Of a DNA stretch of 50,510 nucleotides, positions 15,818 to 24,393 are shown one piece after another; within the stretch, counting starts at the first letter, position 1, and each line of letters opens with the position of its first letter. The stretch is from Paludibacter sp. (GTDB lineage Bacteria; Bacteroidota; Bacteroidia; Bacteroidales; Paludibacteraceae), in contig JARLGX010000021.1 of NCBI GenBank assembly GCA_031292575.1, positions 1 to 50,510 on the forward strand, written 5' to 3'. The position numbers and the translations under genes were made by a program. A model generated the notes under the pieces. It had not been told where the DNA came from and did not search any database. It saw nothing but the letters and a program-made list of their open reading frames with translations.

Positions 15818-16876
15818 ATGAAATCAATTGCACTAAAAACATTATTGATATTTATCAGCTTTATATGGCTTGTTCTCCCCACCGGATGCAAAGAAACCAA
15901 CCCTATAAAGACCCCAACAGATACAACTAAAGTAGATACTACATTTGCCAAAGGAGCCGACGTAAGCTGGGTTACGCAAATGGAAGCATCCGGTATGAAA
16001 TTTTATAATGCTCAGGGCAGCGAAACAGAATGTATGACTTTGTTGAAAAGTCTGGGCATGAATTCCATCAGGTTACGGGTTTGGGTAAATCCTGCCGATG
16101 GTTGGTGCAATTCACAAGACTTATTAACAAAAGCATTACGTGCCAAGAACCTTGGAATGCACATAATGATTGACTTTCATTATAGCGACTCATGGGCCGA
16201 TCCATCCAAACAAACCAAACCTGCAGCATGGATAAATCTCACTGGCACTAATTTGGAAACAGCAGTTGCAACTCACACCACCAGCGTTTTGAATTTATTA
16301 AAAACAAATAACATCACCATTGATTGGGTGCAGGTTGGTAATGAAACAAGCAATGGAATGCTTTGGGATGATGGCAAAGCTTCTATTAATATGCAAAAGT
16401 ACGCCAAACTAACAAATGCTGGCTACAATGCTGTTAAAGCTGTATATCCCAATGCCAAAGTAATTGTACATCTCAACAACGGCTATGACAAAGGTTTGTA
16501 TAAATGGTTATTTGATGGTTTAGTTGCCAATGGAGCAAAATGGGATGTAATTGGCATGTCGGTTTATCCTTATTGGTTTACAACTTCAAACGATTGGCAA
16601 ACCTGCAATCAGCAATGTCTTGACAACATGAACTATATGGTGAGCCTTTATGGCAAAGAAGTGATGATTGTAGAATGTGGAATGAGCTGGGATTCACCCA
16701 CTGTATGCCAGAGTTTTTTGACCGATTTGATTGCAAAAACTAAATCGGTTACAGGTGGAAAAGGAATTGGAGTGTTTTATTGGGAACCTGAATGTTATAA
16801 CAATTGGCAATCGTACTCCATGGGTGCATTCGATAATTCGGGTAAACCAACTGTAGCGTTGGATGCTTTTAAATAA
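15818..16876 (+). CDS. Second GH53 endo-beta-1,4-galactanase, lipoprotein
   Basis: 352 residues. It differs from its upstream neighbour by a lipobox (LPTGC, Cys24) and a Thr/Pro/Lys linker (about 25-42), so it is membrane-anchored and perhaps surface-exposed. The GH53 core has the same landmarks: FAKGADVSW, MIDFHYSDSWADP, acid/base Glu176 in VQVGNET and nucleophile Glu286 in MIVECG. The pair probably arose by tandem duplication and then took different cell locations, one soluble and one anchored, which suggests stepwise cutting of galactan. Confidence 0.93.
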   Translation: MKSIALKTLLIFISFIWLVLPTGCKETNPIKTPTDTTKVDTTFAKGADVSWVTQMEASGMKFYNAQGSETECMTLLKSLGMNSIRLRVWVNPADGWCNSQDLLTKALRAKNLGMHIMIDFHYSDSWADPSKQTKPAAWINLTGTNLETAVATHTTSVLNLLKTNNITIDWVQVGNETSNGMLWDDGKASINMQKYAKLTNAGYNAVKAVYPNAKVIVHLNNGYDKGLYKWLFDGLVANGAKWDVIGMSVYPYWFTTSNDWQTCNQQCLDNMNYMVSLYGKEVMIVECGMSWDSPTVCQSFLTDLIAKTKSVTGGKGIGVFYWEPECYNNWQSYSMGAFDNSGKPTVALDAFK

Positions 16877-17006
16877 GTTCTTACACTTATAAATAGTTTT
16901 ATTTCCGACTTTACTTACATTTCAATGATATTACAGTGATTTGTTTTGTTCTCATTACAAATTACAAATTAATATAAAAAAGGAAAGATTTCTATCAAGT
17001 TTAAAA

Positions 17007-17014
17007 TATCTTTG
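17007..17014 (+). promoter_or_regulatory. -7 box for ccsBA
   Basis: TATCTTTG matches TAnnTTTG, giving a leader of about 100 nt before the ATG at 17118. Confidence 0.5.
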
Positions 17015-17117
17015 CGGTAAGGTGAGTTAACTATTACAAACTTACTCTATTTTTATTTTCTCATTATAATTAAATTAAATTGAATTTTATATATCCAATT
17101 TTTAAAACAACTATTTT

Positions 17118-20100
17118 ATGAAAAAACTGAACGATATTTTCTTTTCCATGATTACAACTGTAATTTTATTACTTATTTTCGGTGCAAGTATAGGCTACGC
17201 CACTTTCGCTGAAAGTAGTTCAGGAACAGAATATGCCCGGCAAATAGTTTACAGTGCAACATGGTTTCAGATTTTATTAGTTCTCTTAACTGTTAATTTA
17301 GTTGGAGGTGCTATTCGTTACAAACTTATCAATAAGAAAAAATTTAGTGTTCTACTTTTCCATTTGGCTTTTATTTGCATCCTAATCGGTGCATCTGTAA
17401 CACATTTCTTTGGTTCGGAAGGAATTATGCATATTCGTCAGGGTGAAACCAGTAACGAGATTTCGTCCGATAAAACATCCATTGATATTGTTGCCAAATG
17501 CAAAGGTGAAAAAGTGGAAAAAACAAAAGAAGCAACTTATTCTGAAACAGAATCAACTGAGATTTCTGAAAAGATACAAATTGGCGGAAAAACAATTTCT
17601 GTGGAAAATGAATTATTTGTGCCTAATTCTGTGGAAACGATTGTACCTGATGAACAAGGAGAACCGGCTCTTTCACTTTTTGTAATGGACAGTCAAAATC
17701 AAGGTGCTGATTTTATTCTGTTAAATGGTGAAACAACTAAATGCGGAGATGTAACTTTTGCATTTAATGATACAATTCAGAAAGCGGATATTAATTTTTC
17801 ATTGGTGAATAATCAGTTGTATTTTAAAACAGGATTTCCAGTATCAAAAATGGACATGATGGAAAAAAGTGAATCTGTAACTATGCCGGGAACTTTAATC
17901 CAGGCCGAACAAAAAACTATATACAAAGCTGACAATATGCTCTTTGTATTGAAAACATTCTTACCAAAAGCAAAAAAAGATTTAACTCAGATGACACCTG
18001 ATATAAATAAAACCGGAATTAAAGAACAAGGAAAAGATGCTATCATTTTCAAAGTAAGTGATGGAAATATAACCAAACATATTAATGTATTTAGCTCAAA
18101 GAATGAGGCATCTCAGCCAACTACTTGTCAACTTGGCGATGTAAATGTATCAGTTTCGTATGGCATGTTAGCGCAGAAACTACCTTTTAGCATTACTTTA
18201 CGCTCTTTCCAACTAGATCGCTATCCCGGTTCAAACAGTCCGTCGTCTTATGCCAGTGAAATTACAGTGACCGACAAAGAAATGAAGACAGAACGACCAT
18301 TTAGAATTTACATGAATAACATACTTAATTACAGAGGTTACCGTTTTTTTCAATCATCGTACGATACCGACGAAAAGGGAACAGTTCTGTCGGTTAACCA
18401 CGATTATTGGGGAACATTAATTACTTATATCGGATATTTTTTAATGACTTTAGGTATGATTTTAACCTTATTCAATAAAAATAGTAGATTCAGATCTATC
18501 CTGAAATTGAGTAATGAATTACAGAAAAAACGGAAAGCTGGAAAACTGGTTCTGTTAGCAGGGCTAATTCTTTTATCGGGTTCAATGTTCGCAGCAGGAA
18601 CTGAAACTTCTGAGAAATCACATATCAATCAATTAAATGGTCTTTTAATTCAGGATGAAGTACAAGGCAGAATTGAGCCATTCAATACTTTTGCTTCGGA
18701 TGTTTTACGTAAAGTTTACAAGAAAACTTCTTTTAATAAAATGCCGGCAGCTGAAGTGTTGTTAGGAATGAGTGCAAATCCTACCAGTTGGCAAAACGAG
18801 CCAATAATCAAAGTTGCCAATCCTCAATTATCAAAAGAATTAGGCGCTGTTAATAATTATATTTCTTATAATCAGCTATTTGATTTTAACAATGGAGGTG
18901 CTTATCGATTGAAAGATAAAATTGACAAAGTATATCAAAAAGAACAATCGACCCGAAATGAATATGATAAAGAGTTAATTAACGTGGATGAGCGGGTAAA
19001 TATATGCTACCAGATTTTTGATGGAAACTTTTTGGCATTGTTTCCAATACCCGGAAATGAAAATGGTAAATGGAATACTGCCAAAACAATTATGACAGAA
19101 TCGCCTCATGGTACTCAGGCTTGTCCGTTTTTAAGTACGGGCGGAAATGGAATGACAGCACCAGCAGGAATGGGTGGAATGTCAAAAGAGCAAATCGATT
19201 CATTGATGGGTAAAGCTTCAATATCGACTCTTTCAAATAATTCACCTGAAATGCTTATTTCAAATTATTTAAAGGCAGCAAAAGGCGCATTTACAAGTGG
19301 GAATTGGGAGGTTGCAAACGAAAAACTAGCTCTTATAAAAAGCTATCAGTTAACAAATGGAGGAAATAATTTACCATCACAAACTAAAATAAACCTGGAA
19401 ATTTTTTACAACAACCTCAATATATTTGTTTTATTGGCTATGATTTATGCTTTAATTGGATTTAGTCTTTTAACCCTTTATTTAGTTGATATTTTCAATA
19501 CAAAATCCGGATTGGACAAATATTTGAATTTTGCTTTCTATCCTTTTTTATTGGTTTTTGTACTTTATACCGCAGGATTAATAGCCCGATGGTACATTTC
19601 CAATCATGCGCCTTGGAGTAACGGTTACGAATCAATGATTTTTGTAGGATGGGCTGCAAGCTTGTCTGGTTTAATTTTTAGTAGAAAATCTCCGATTACA
19701 CTGGCTATTACTGGAATTTTATCTTCAATTGCATTGCTCGTAGCTGCTATGAGTTGGATGAATCCTGAAATAACAAATTTAGTCCCAGTTTTAAAATCTT
19801 ACTGGTTAATTATCCATGTTGCAATAATCACTACCAGTTACGGATTCTTAGCCTTGGGCGCTTTGTTAGGCTTTTTAAATATGGTTTTAATGATTGCAAG
19901 TTCTAAAAAGAAATCAGTTCGATTAAAATATAGCATTCAGGAAATCAGCTATATTATTGAAATGACATTAATAGTCGGGCTATTTATGTTAACTGTTGGA
20001 TGCTTTATTGGAGGTGTTTGGGCGAACGAATCTTGGGGACGTTATTGGGGTTGGGATCCGAAAGAAACCTGGGCTTTGGTAAGTATTTTAATTTATTCAG

Positions 20101-20339
20101 CCATACTGCATTTACGAAATATTCCTAAATTAAATAATCAATTTGTTTTAAGCAGTTTGTCACTTATTGGATTTAGTTCAATTATTATGACATTTTTCGG
20201 GGTCAATTATTATCTTTCGGGTATGCATTCTTACGGACAAGGAACGCCTCCTACAATTCCGGGTATCGTTTATTTTATAATAATTGGAGTATTTGCATTG
20301 GTAATTTTAGCTTATAATGCTGAGAAAAAATTGAAATAA
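17118..20339 (+). CDS. ccsBA: Fused CcsBA cytochrome c haem lyase (system II)
   Basis: 1073 residues. The N-terminal CcsB/ResB-like part has membrane segments near 10-30, 50-68 and 75-95, a large periplasmic domain (about 100-430) and two more segments at about 435-455 and 475-492. A second extracytoplasmic stretch leads to the CcsA part (about 760-1073), with the haem-handling WWD motif WGRYWGWDPKETW at about 970-982. It exports haem and attaches it to CxxCH motifs in the periplasm. It sits upstream of a 20-haem cytochrome gene, the obvious client. The two intervening genes have separate promoters, so co-regulation is not shown. Confidence 0.93.
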   Translation: MKKLNDIFFSMITTVILLLIFGASIGYATFAESSSGTEYARQIVYSATWFQILLVLLTVNLVGGAIRYKLINKKKFSVLLFHLAFICILIGASVTHFFGSEGIMHIRQGETSNEISSDKTSIDIVAKCKGEKVEKTKEATYSETESTEISEKIQIGGKTISVENELFVPNSVETIVPDEQGEPALSLFVMDSQNQGADFILLNGETTKCGDVTFAFNDTIQKADINFSLVNNQLYFKTGFPVSKMDMMEKSESVTMPGTLIQAEQKTIYKADNMLFVLKTFLPKAKKDLTQMTPDINKTGIKEQGKDAIIFKVSDGNITKHINVFSSKNEASQPTTCQLGDVNVSVSYGMLAQKLPFSITLRSFQLDRYPGSNSPSSYASEITVTDKEMKTERPFRIYMNNILNYRGYRFFQSSYDTDEKGTVLSVNHDYWGTLITYIGYFLMTLGMILTLFNKNSRFRSILKLSNELQKKRKAGKLVLLAGLILLSGSMFAAGTETSEKSHINQLNGLLIQDEVQGRIEPFNTFASDVLRKVYKKTSFNKMPAAEVLLGMSANPTSWQNEPIIKVANPQLSKELGAVNNYISYNQLFDFNNGGAYRLKDKIDKVYQKEQSTRNEYDKELINVDERVNICYQIFDGNFLALFPIPGNENGKWNTAKTIMTESPHGTQACPFLSTGGNGMTAPAGMGGMSKEQIDSLMGKASISTLSNNSPEMLISNYLKAAKGAFTSGNWEVANEKLALIKSYQLTNGGNNLPSQTKINLEIFYNNLNIFVLLAMIYALIGFSLLTLYLVDIFNTKSGLDKYLNFAFYPFLLVFVLYTAGLIARWYISNHAPWSNGYESMIFVGWAASLSGLIFSRKSPITLAITGILSSIALLVAAMSWMNPEITNLVPVLKSYWLIIHVAIITTSYGFLALGALLGFLNMVLMIASSKKKSVRLKYSIQEISYIIEMTLIVGLFMLTVGCFIGGVWANESWGRYWGWDPKETWALVSILIYSAILHLRNIPKLNNQFVLSSLSLIGFSSIIMTFFGVNYYLSGMHSYGQGTPPTIPGIVYFIIIGVFALVILAYNAEKKLK

Positions 20340-20495
20340 TTTAGAGGAATAACTTGCGTTAATCAGTTAGAAGATACTTAAAAACAAATGTATAATTAAA
20401 TTTAATTCAATATAGAACTAAACGGTCTAATTTATAATGGATATAAATAATTCCGCTTTAACTTTTAGATTGTAATAATTTCAACTTATTTCCTT

Positions 20496-20503
20496 TATAT
20501 TTG
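20496..20503 (+). promoter_or_regulatory. -7 box for the di-haem b gene
   Basis: TATATTTG matches TAnnTTTG, with a TTG 23 nt upstream (20470-20472). The leader is about 95 nt. Confidence 0.45.
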
Positions 20504-20598
20504 AAACGATTACAGATATAAAAATTGTCTAAGAATTAAATTTAGAAAAAATAAAATAGTTTTATCACATGAAATTTATAAATAAAAACATTGAATAG

Positions 20599-21384
20599 AT
20601 GACACGATTTTTTCATAGATTATCATTAACAATCTATTCATTAATGGTTATTGTTTCAATAATTGTATTGACATATATAGGATTTTCATATTATAATAAA
20701 CCGATTGAAGAACGCTTTTTTGATCCGAATTATGCATTACTAAAACCCAGTGGGTTGATTGGGCATGGTTTAGGCATTATAGGTTCGTTATTTATTGTAA
20801 TTGGATTATTCTCATATATGATTCGTAAAAGGTTTAAAATCTTTGCGCGTTTAGGGTTACTAAAGTATTGGCTTGAATTTCACATTTTTCTTTGTACACT
20901 TGGTTCTATTTTAGTCTTATATCATACAACTTTCAAATTTGGTGGCATCGTATCAGTCGGTTTCTGGAGTTTGGTTATAGTTTGGTCAAGCGGTGTTATA
21001 GGACGATTCATATATCTTCAAATTCCCCGTACTATTGAAGGCCGTGAATTGACTTTACGGGAAATAGAAGATTATAAATCTGAACTAGATTTAGAATTAT
21101 TGAATAAATATAAAATAAACATATCAGATTTAAAGGGGAAAAAATACTCCAATGAAAAATTAAAACTTGTAGCTGAGAATATTTCTGCAAAAGATTTTAA
21201 AAAAGTCAAAGGATTAATAAAAGCAGAGAAAAAAATAAGTAAACGTATTGAACGACTGGACAGGATGCAAAATCTTTTCAAATATTGGCATGTAGCACAT
21301 TTACCTTTTGCACTTATCATGCTCATAATAATGGTCATTCATATAATAGTTGTACTTACTTTTGGTTATAAATGGATTTTTTAA
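20599..21384 (+). CDS. Di-haem b-type membrane cytochrome (ferric-reductase-like layout)
   Basis: 261 residues with about five membrane helices (about 12-32, 55-75, 90-110, 118-140 and 233-255). His95 and His109 lie 14 apart in one helix, and His234 and His248 lie 14 apart in the last helix. This is the arrangement that holds two stacked b haems across a membrane. A charged cytoplasmic insert (about 145-225) precedes the last helix. I know no specific name. The oxidoreductase gene starts 4 nt after its stop, so the two are translated together and probably form one complex passing electrons across the inner membrane. Confidence 0.7.
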   Translation: MTRFFHRLSLTIYSLMVIVSIIVLTYIGFSYYNKPIEERFFDPNYALLKPSGLIGHGLGIIGSLFIVIGLFSYMIRKRFKIFARLGLLKYWLEFHIFLCTLGSILVLYHTTFKFGGIVSVGFWSLVIVWSSGVIGRFIYLQIPRTIEGRELTLREIEDYKSELDLELLNKYKINISDLKGKKYSNEKLKLVAENISAKDFKKVKGLIKAEKKISKRIERLDRMQNLFKYWHVAHLPFALIMLIIMVIHIIVVLTFGYKWIF

Positions 21385-21388
21385 AATT

Positions 21389-22720
21389 ATGAATCAATTA
21401 TTTGAATTCGCTACATACGGTTTTGTTATTTTACTCGTCTTCATTGTTTTATTAATTTATATCAAAAAACAAAGGCGTGAATCAAAAGAGGTTGATGCGA
21501 AAATTAGAATAGCCAAAGAAGATGGCAAACATGAACCTGTTTCATTATATCCGGTTGTTGATCCAAATAGATGTATTAAAAGTGGAGCGTGCATTGAAGT
21601 ATGTCCTGAACACGATGTTTTAGGTATCCGAAATGGTAAAGCTACTATAATCAATGCTTCACATTGTATTGGACATGGTGCATGTTTCAGAGCTTGTCCG
21701 GTCGAAGCAATATCGTTATGGATTGGAACAGAAAAGCGAGGTGTGGATTTACCCGAGCTGAGTCCAAATTTTGAAACAAGCGTTAAAGGAATTTATGTGG
21801 CCGGAGAATTAGGAGGCATGGGATTAATTAAAAATGCTGTTTCGCAAGGAAAGGAAGCCGTTGACAATATTGCAAAGACCATAAGTAAAAGTACGAAAGC
21901 AGATTATGATTTAATAGTTGTTGGTGCAGGTCCTGCTGGAATTTCAGCAGCACTTACAGCTAAAAAACATAATTTAAAGACTTTGACTTTAGAGCAAGAT
22001 ACTTTGGGAGGCGCCATTTCAACATTTCCCAGAATGAAAATTGTAATGACTTCGCCAATGGATTTACCTTTGTTTGGAAAAGTAAAATTGCACGAAACAT
22101 CTAAAACAGAATTACTTGATTTATGGAATAATGCTTTATCAAAAAATAGTATAACAATAAAAGAGAATTCAAAGGTTGAATCAATAACTCCACATGAAGG
22201 TATTTTTAAAATTGAAACTATTGAGGGAGAAACTTATTCTTGCAAAGCAGTTTTAATAGCTGTAGGGCGACGTGGAACGCCACGTAAACTAAATGTTGAA
22301 GGAGAAAATTCGGAAAAAGTAGCCTATCGATTACTTGAACCTGAAGAAATAAAAGGGAAACATATACTAGTAGTTGGAGGCGGTGATTCTGCTGTGGAAT
22401 CTGCATTATTGTTGGCTGCTAATAATCACGTCACTATTTCGTATCGAAACAATGCATTTAATAGAATTAAAGTGAAAAATAACGATAAAATTAATGCCGC
22501 TATAAAAAGTGGGTTGATTGATGTTAAGTTTAATTCTAATATTGTTTCAATTACTACTGATTCAGTATCTTATAAAACAAATGATTCTGAAAATATTATG
22601 AACATAAAAAATGATTTAGTCTACATATTTGCTGGTGGCGAACTTCCAACTCAGTTCCTAAAAAAGGCCGGAATTGATATAATTACAAAATATGGAGAAA
22701 GTATTTTGAAGCACAAGTAA
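21389..22720 (+). CDS. Membrane-anchored Fe-S/FAD pyridine nucleotide oxidoreductase
   Basis: 443 residues from the ATG at 21389; an earlier start at 21350 would overlap the previous gene. Order: membrane helix (about 8-25) followed by KKQRR, which places the rest in the cytoplasm; two ferredoxin motifs (C62-x2-S-x2-C-x3-C72 and C93-x2-H-x2-C-x3-C103), both lacking the second Cys; a GIYVAGELGG block (about 134-143); then the FAD motif VVGAGPAG (177-184) and the NAD(P) motif VVGGGDSAVES (about 322-332). No redox CxxC was seen. The GIYVAGE block normally lies at the end of such flavoproteins, so the fold looks circularly permuted. It probably moves electrons between NAD(P)H or ferredoxin and the b haems. 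Confidence 0.8.
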   Translation: MNQLFEFATYGFVILLVFIVLLIYIKKQRRESKEVDAKIRIAKEDGKHEPVSLYPVVDPNRCIKSGACIEVCPEHDVLGIRNGKATIINASHCIGHGACFRACPVEAISLWIGTEKRGVDLPELSPNFETSVKGIYVAGELGGMGLIKNAVSQGKEAVDNIAKTISKSTKADYDLIVVGAGPAGISAALTAKKHNLKTLTLEQDTLGGAISTFPRMKIVMTSPMDLPLFGKVKLHETSKTELLDLWNNALSKNSITIKENSKVESITPHEGIFKIETIEGETYSCKAVLIAVGRRGTPRKLNVEGENSEKVAYRLLEPEEIKGKHILVVGGGDSAVESALLLAANNHVTISYRNNAFNRIKVKNNDKINAAIKSGLIDVKFNSNIVSITTDSVSYKTNDSENIMNIKNDLVYIFAGGELPTQFLKKAGIDIITKYGESILKHK

Positions 22721-22740
22721 TACAATAGAAACATTAAAAT

Positions 22741-22748
22741 TATATTTG
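22741..22748 (+). promoter_or_regulatory. -7 box for the 20-haem cytochrome gene
   Basis: TATATTTG matches TAnnTTTG, 30 nt before the ATG at 22779, so the cytochrome can be made independently of the two upstream genes. Confidence 0.45.
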
Positions 22749-22778
22749 TTACTAAAATTAAATCCTTGAATCCTTAAA

Positions 22779-24377
22779 ATGAAATTAAAAAATTTATTAC
22801 TCATTTTTGCATTAAACCTTGTTGGATTATTTCAGGTTTCGGCACAAATTTCACCCGGTGATTTGAGTAATGCTCATGCCTTTCTGGAAGGCGTGAGTAA
22901 TTGCACAAAGTGTCATGCAGTAGGTAATAAAGTAACGAATGACAAATGTTTAGCTTGCCATCAAATAATACAAACTAACATCAAAGAAAAAAAAGGTTAT
23001 CATGCTTCTGTAGAAGTTGCAGGTAAACAATGTGTAACTTGTCATAACGATCATCATGGGCGTAATTTCCAACTCATTAAATTTGACAAAAATAAATTCA
23101 ATCATAATTTGGCGGGTTTTGCACTTAAAGGAGTTCACGCAAAAAAAGAATGTAATGCTTGCCATAAACCTGCATTTATTAAGGACCCAAGATTAAAAAA
23201 GAAAGCTTCAACTTTCATGGGCTTAAATCAGGCATGCTTAACTTGTCATGCTGATTATCATCAGGGCAGAATGTCACCAAATTGTTCAAAATGCCATAGT
23301 TTTGAAACGTTCAAAAATGCAACAGGATTTGACCACAATACAACCCGATTTCCTTTAATTGGTAGTCATAAAACTGTTGCGTGCGAAAAATGTCATAAAA
23401 CACAAATTATTGAAGGAAAGCCTGTTCAACAATTTAGAGGTTTGGCGTTTGCTAATTGCAATGATTGTCATAAAGATCCACACGACAATAAATTTGGTCA
23501 AAATTGTAAACAATGCCATTCCGAAGTATCTTTTCATAATATAAAGGGAATCAGTACTTTCAATCATGACAAAACCGGCTTCCCGTTAGTTGGGAAACAT
23601 AAACTTGTCACTTGTGTTTCATGTCATAAATCCAAGAACATGAATGCTCCTATCAAACATGATCGTTGTTCAGATTGTCATGCAGATTATCATAACAAAG
23701 AATTTGAGAAAAGAGGCATTTCTCCCGATTGTAATCAATGTCATAACAATGATGGATTTACGCCCAGTACTTTTACAATTGAAAAACACAATTTAACTAA
23801 ATTTTCACTTCAAGGAGCACATTTAGCAACTCCATGTTTGGCTTGTCATAAAAAAGATAATAATAAGTGGACATTCAAAAGAATGGGACGTAACTGCATT
23901 GATTGTCATAAAAACGAACACAAAGGATTTATTGAAGATAAGTTTATGCCGAATGACAATTGCACCTTATGTCATAATGTAACAAACTGGGAAACAGCTA
24001 CATTCGATCACAACAAGACAAATTTCAAACTTGATGGTGCGCATTCAAAATTACTTTGCAGCGAATGTCATTATCCTAAAAACGGAAAAGGAATCAGGGT
24101 ACAGCAATTTATGGCACTTTCAACCGATTGCTCAAGTTGTCATAAAAATTCTCATATGGGCCAATTTGAAATAAACGGAAAAACTGATTGCACTCGATGC
24201 CATACAACTTTAGCCTGGGCAAACACAACATTTAATCATAACACTTCGAGGTTTAAACTTGAGGGCGCTCATGCTAAGGTAAAATGTGTTGAGTGCCATA
24301 AAGAAGTGACTAACGAAAAAGGGAAATACATTCAGTATATTTTTAAAAGTATAGCATGTTCAACTTGCCATTCTTAA
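22779..24377 (+). CDS. 20-haem periplasmic cytochrome c
   Basis: 532 residues with a signal peptide ending near VSAQ (residue 23). Twenty CxxCH motifs start at residues 42, 57, 85, 125, 153, 169, 202, 227, 243, 279, 297, 318, 353, 373, 395, 427, 451, 471, 503 and 527. From residue 107 a module of about 76 residues repeats: F-x-H-N, then G-x-H, then C-x-x-C-H three times. Extra His residues outside the motifs can supply the second axial ligands. This is a nanowire-like electron carrier, probably partner of the upstream redox pair and substrate of CcsBA. It has no lipobox and no beta-barrel partner nearby, so how electrons go further is open. Confidence 0.92.
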   Translation: MKLKNLLLIFALNLVGLFQVSAQISPGDLSNAHAFLEGVSNCTKCHAVGNKVTNDKCLACHQIIQTNIKEKKGYHASVEVAGKQCVTCHNDHHGRNFQLIKFDKNKFNHNLAGFALKGVHAKKECNACHKPAFIKDPRLKKKASTFMGLNQACLTCHADYHQGRMSPNCSKCHSFETFKNATGFDHNTTRFPLIGSHKTVACEKCHKTQIIEGKPVQQFRGLAFANCNDCHKDPHDNKFGQNCKQCHSEVSFHNIKGISTFNHDKTGFPLVGKHKLVTCVSCHKSKNMNAPIKHDRCSDCHADYHNKEFEKRGISPDCNQCHNNDGFTPSTFTIEKHNLTKFSLQGAHLATPCLACHKKDNNKWTFKRMGRNCIDCHKNEHKGFIEDKFMPNDNCTLCHNVTNWETATFDHNKTNFKLDGAHSKLLCSECHYPKNGKGIRVQQFMALSTDCSSCHKNSHMGQFEINGKTDCTRCHTTLAWANTTFNHNTSRFKLEGAHAKVKCVECHKEVTNEKGKYIQYIFKSIACSTCHS

Positions 24378-24393
24378 TCTTTAAATTCTGAAA

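Noticed and set aside
22779-24377. CRISPR or satellite repeat inside the cytochrome gene
   Set aside because: The periodicity is at protein level (CxxCH modules) with diverged DNA.
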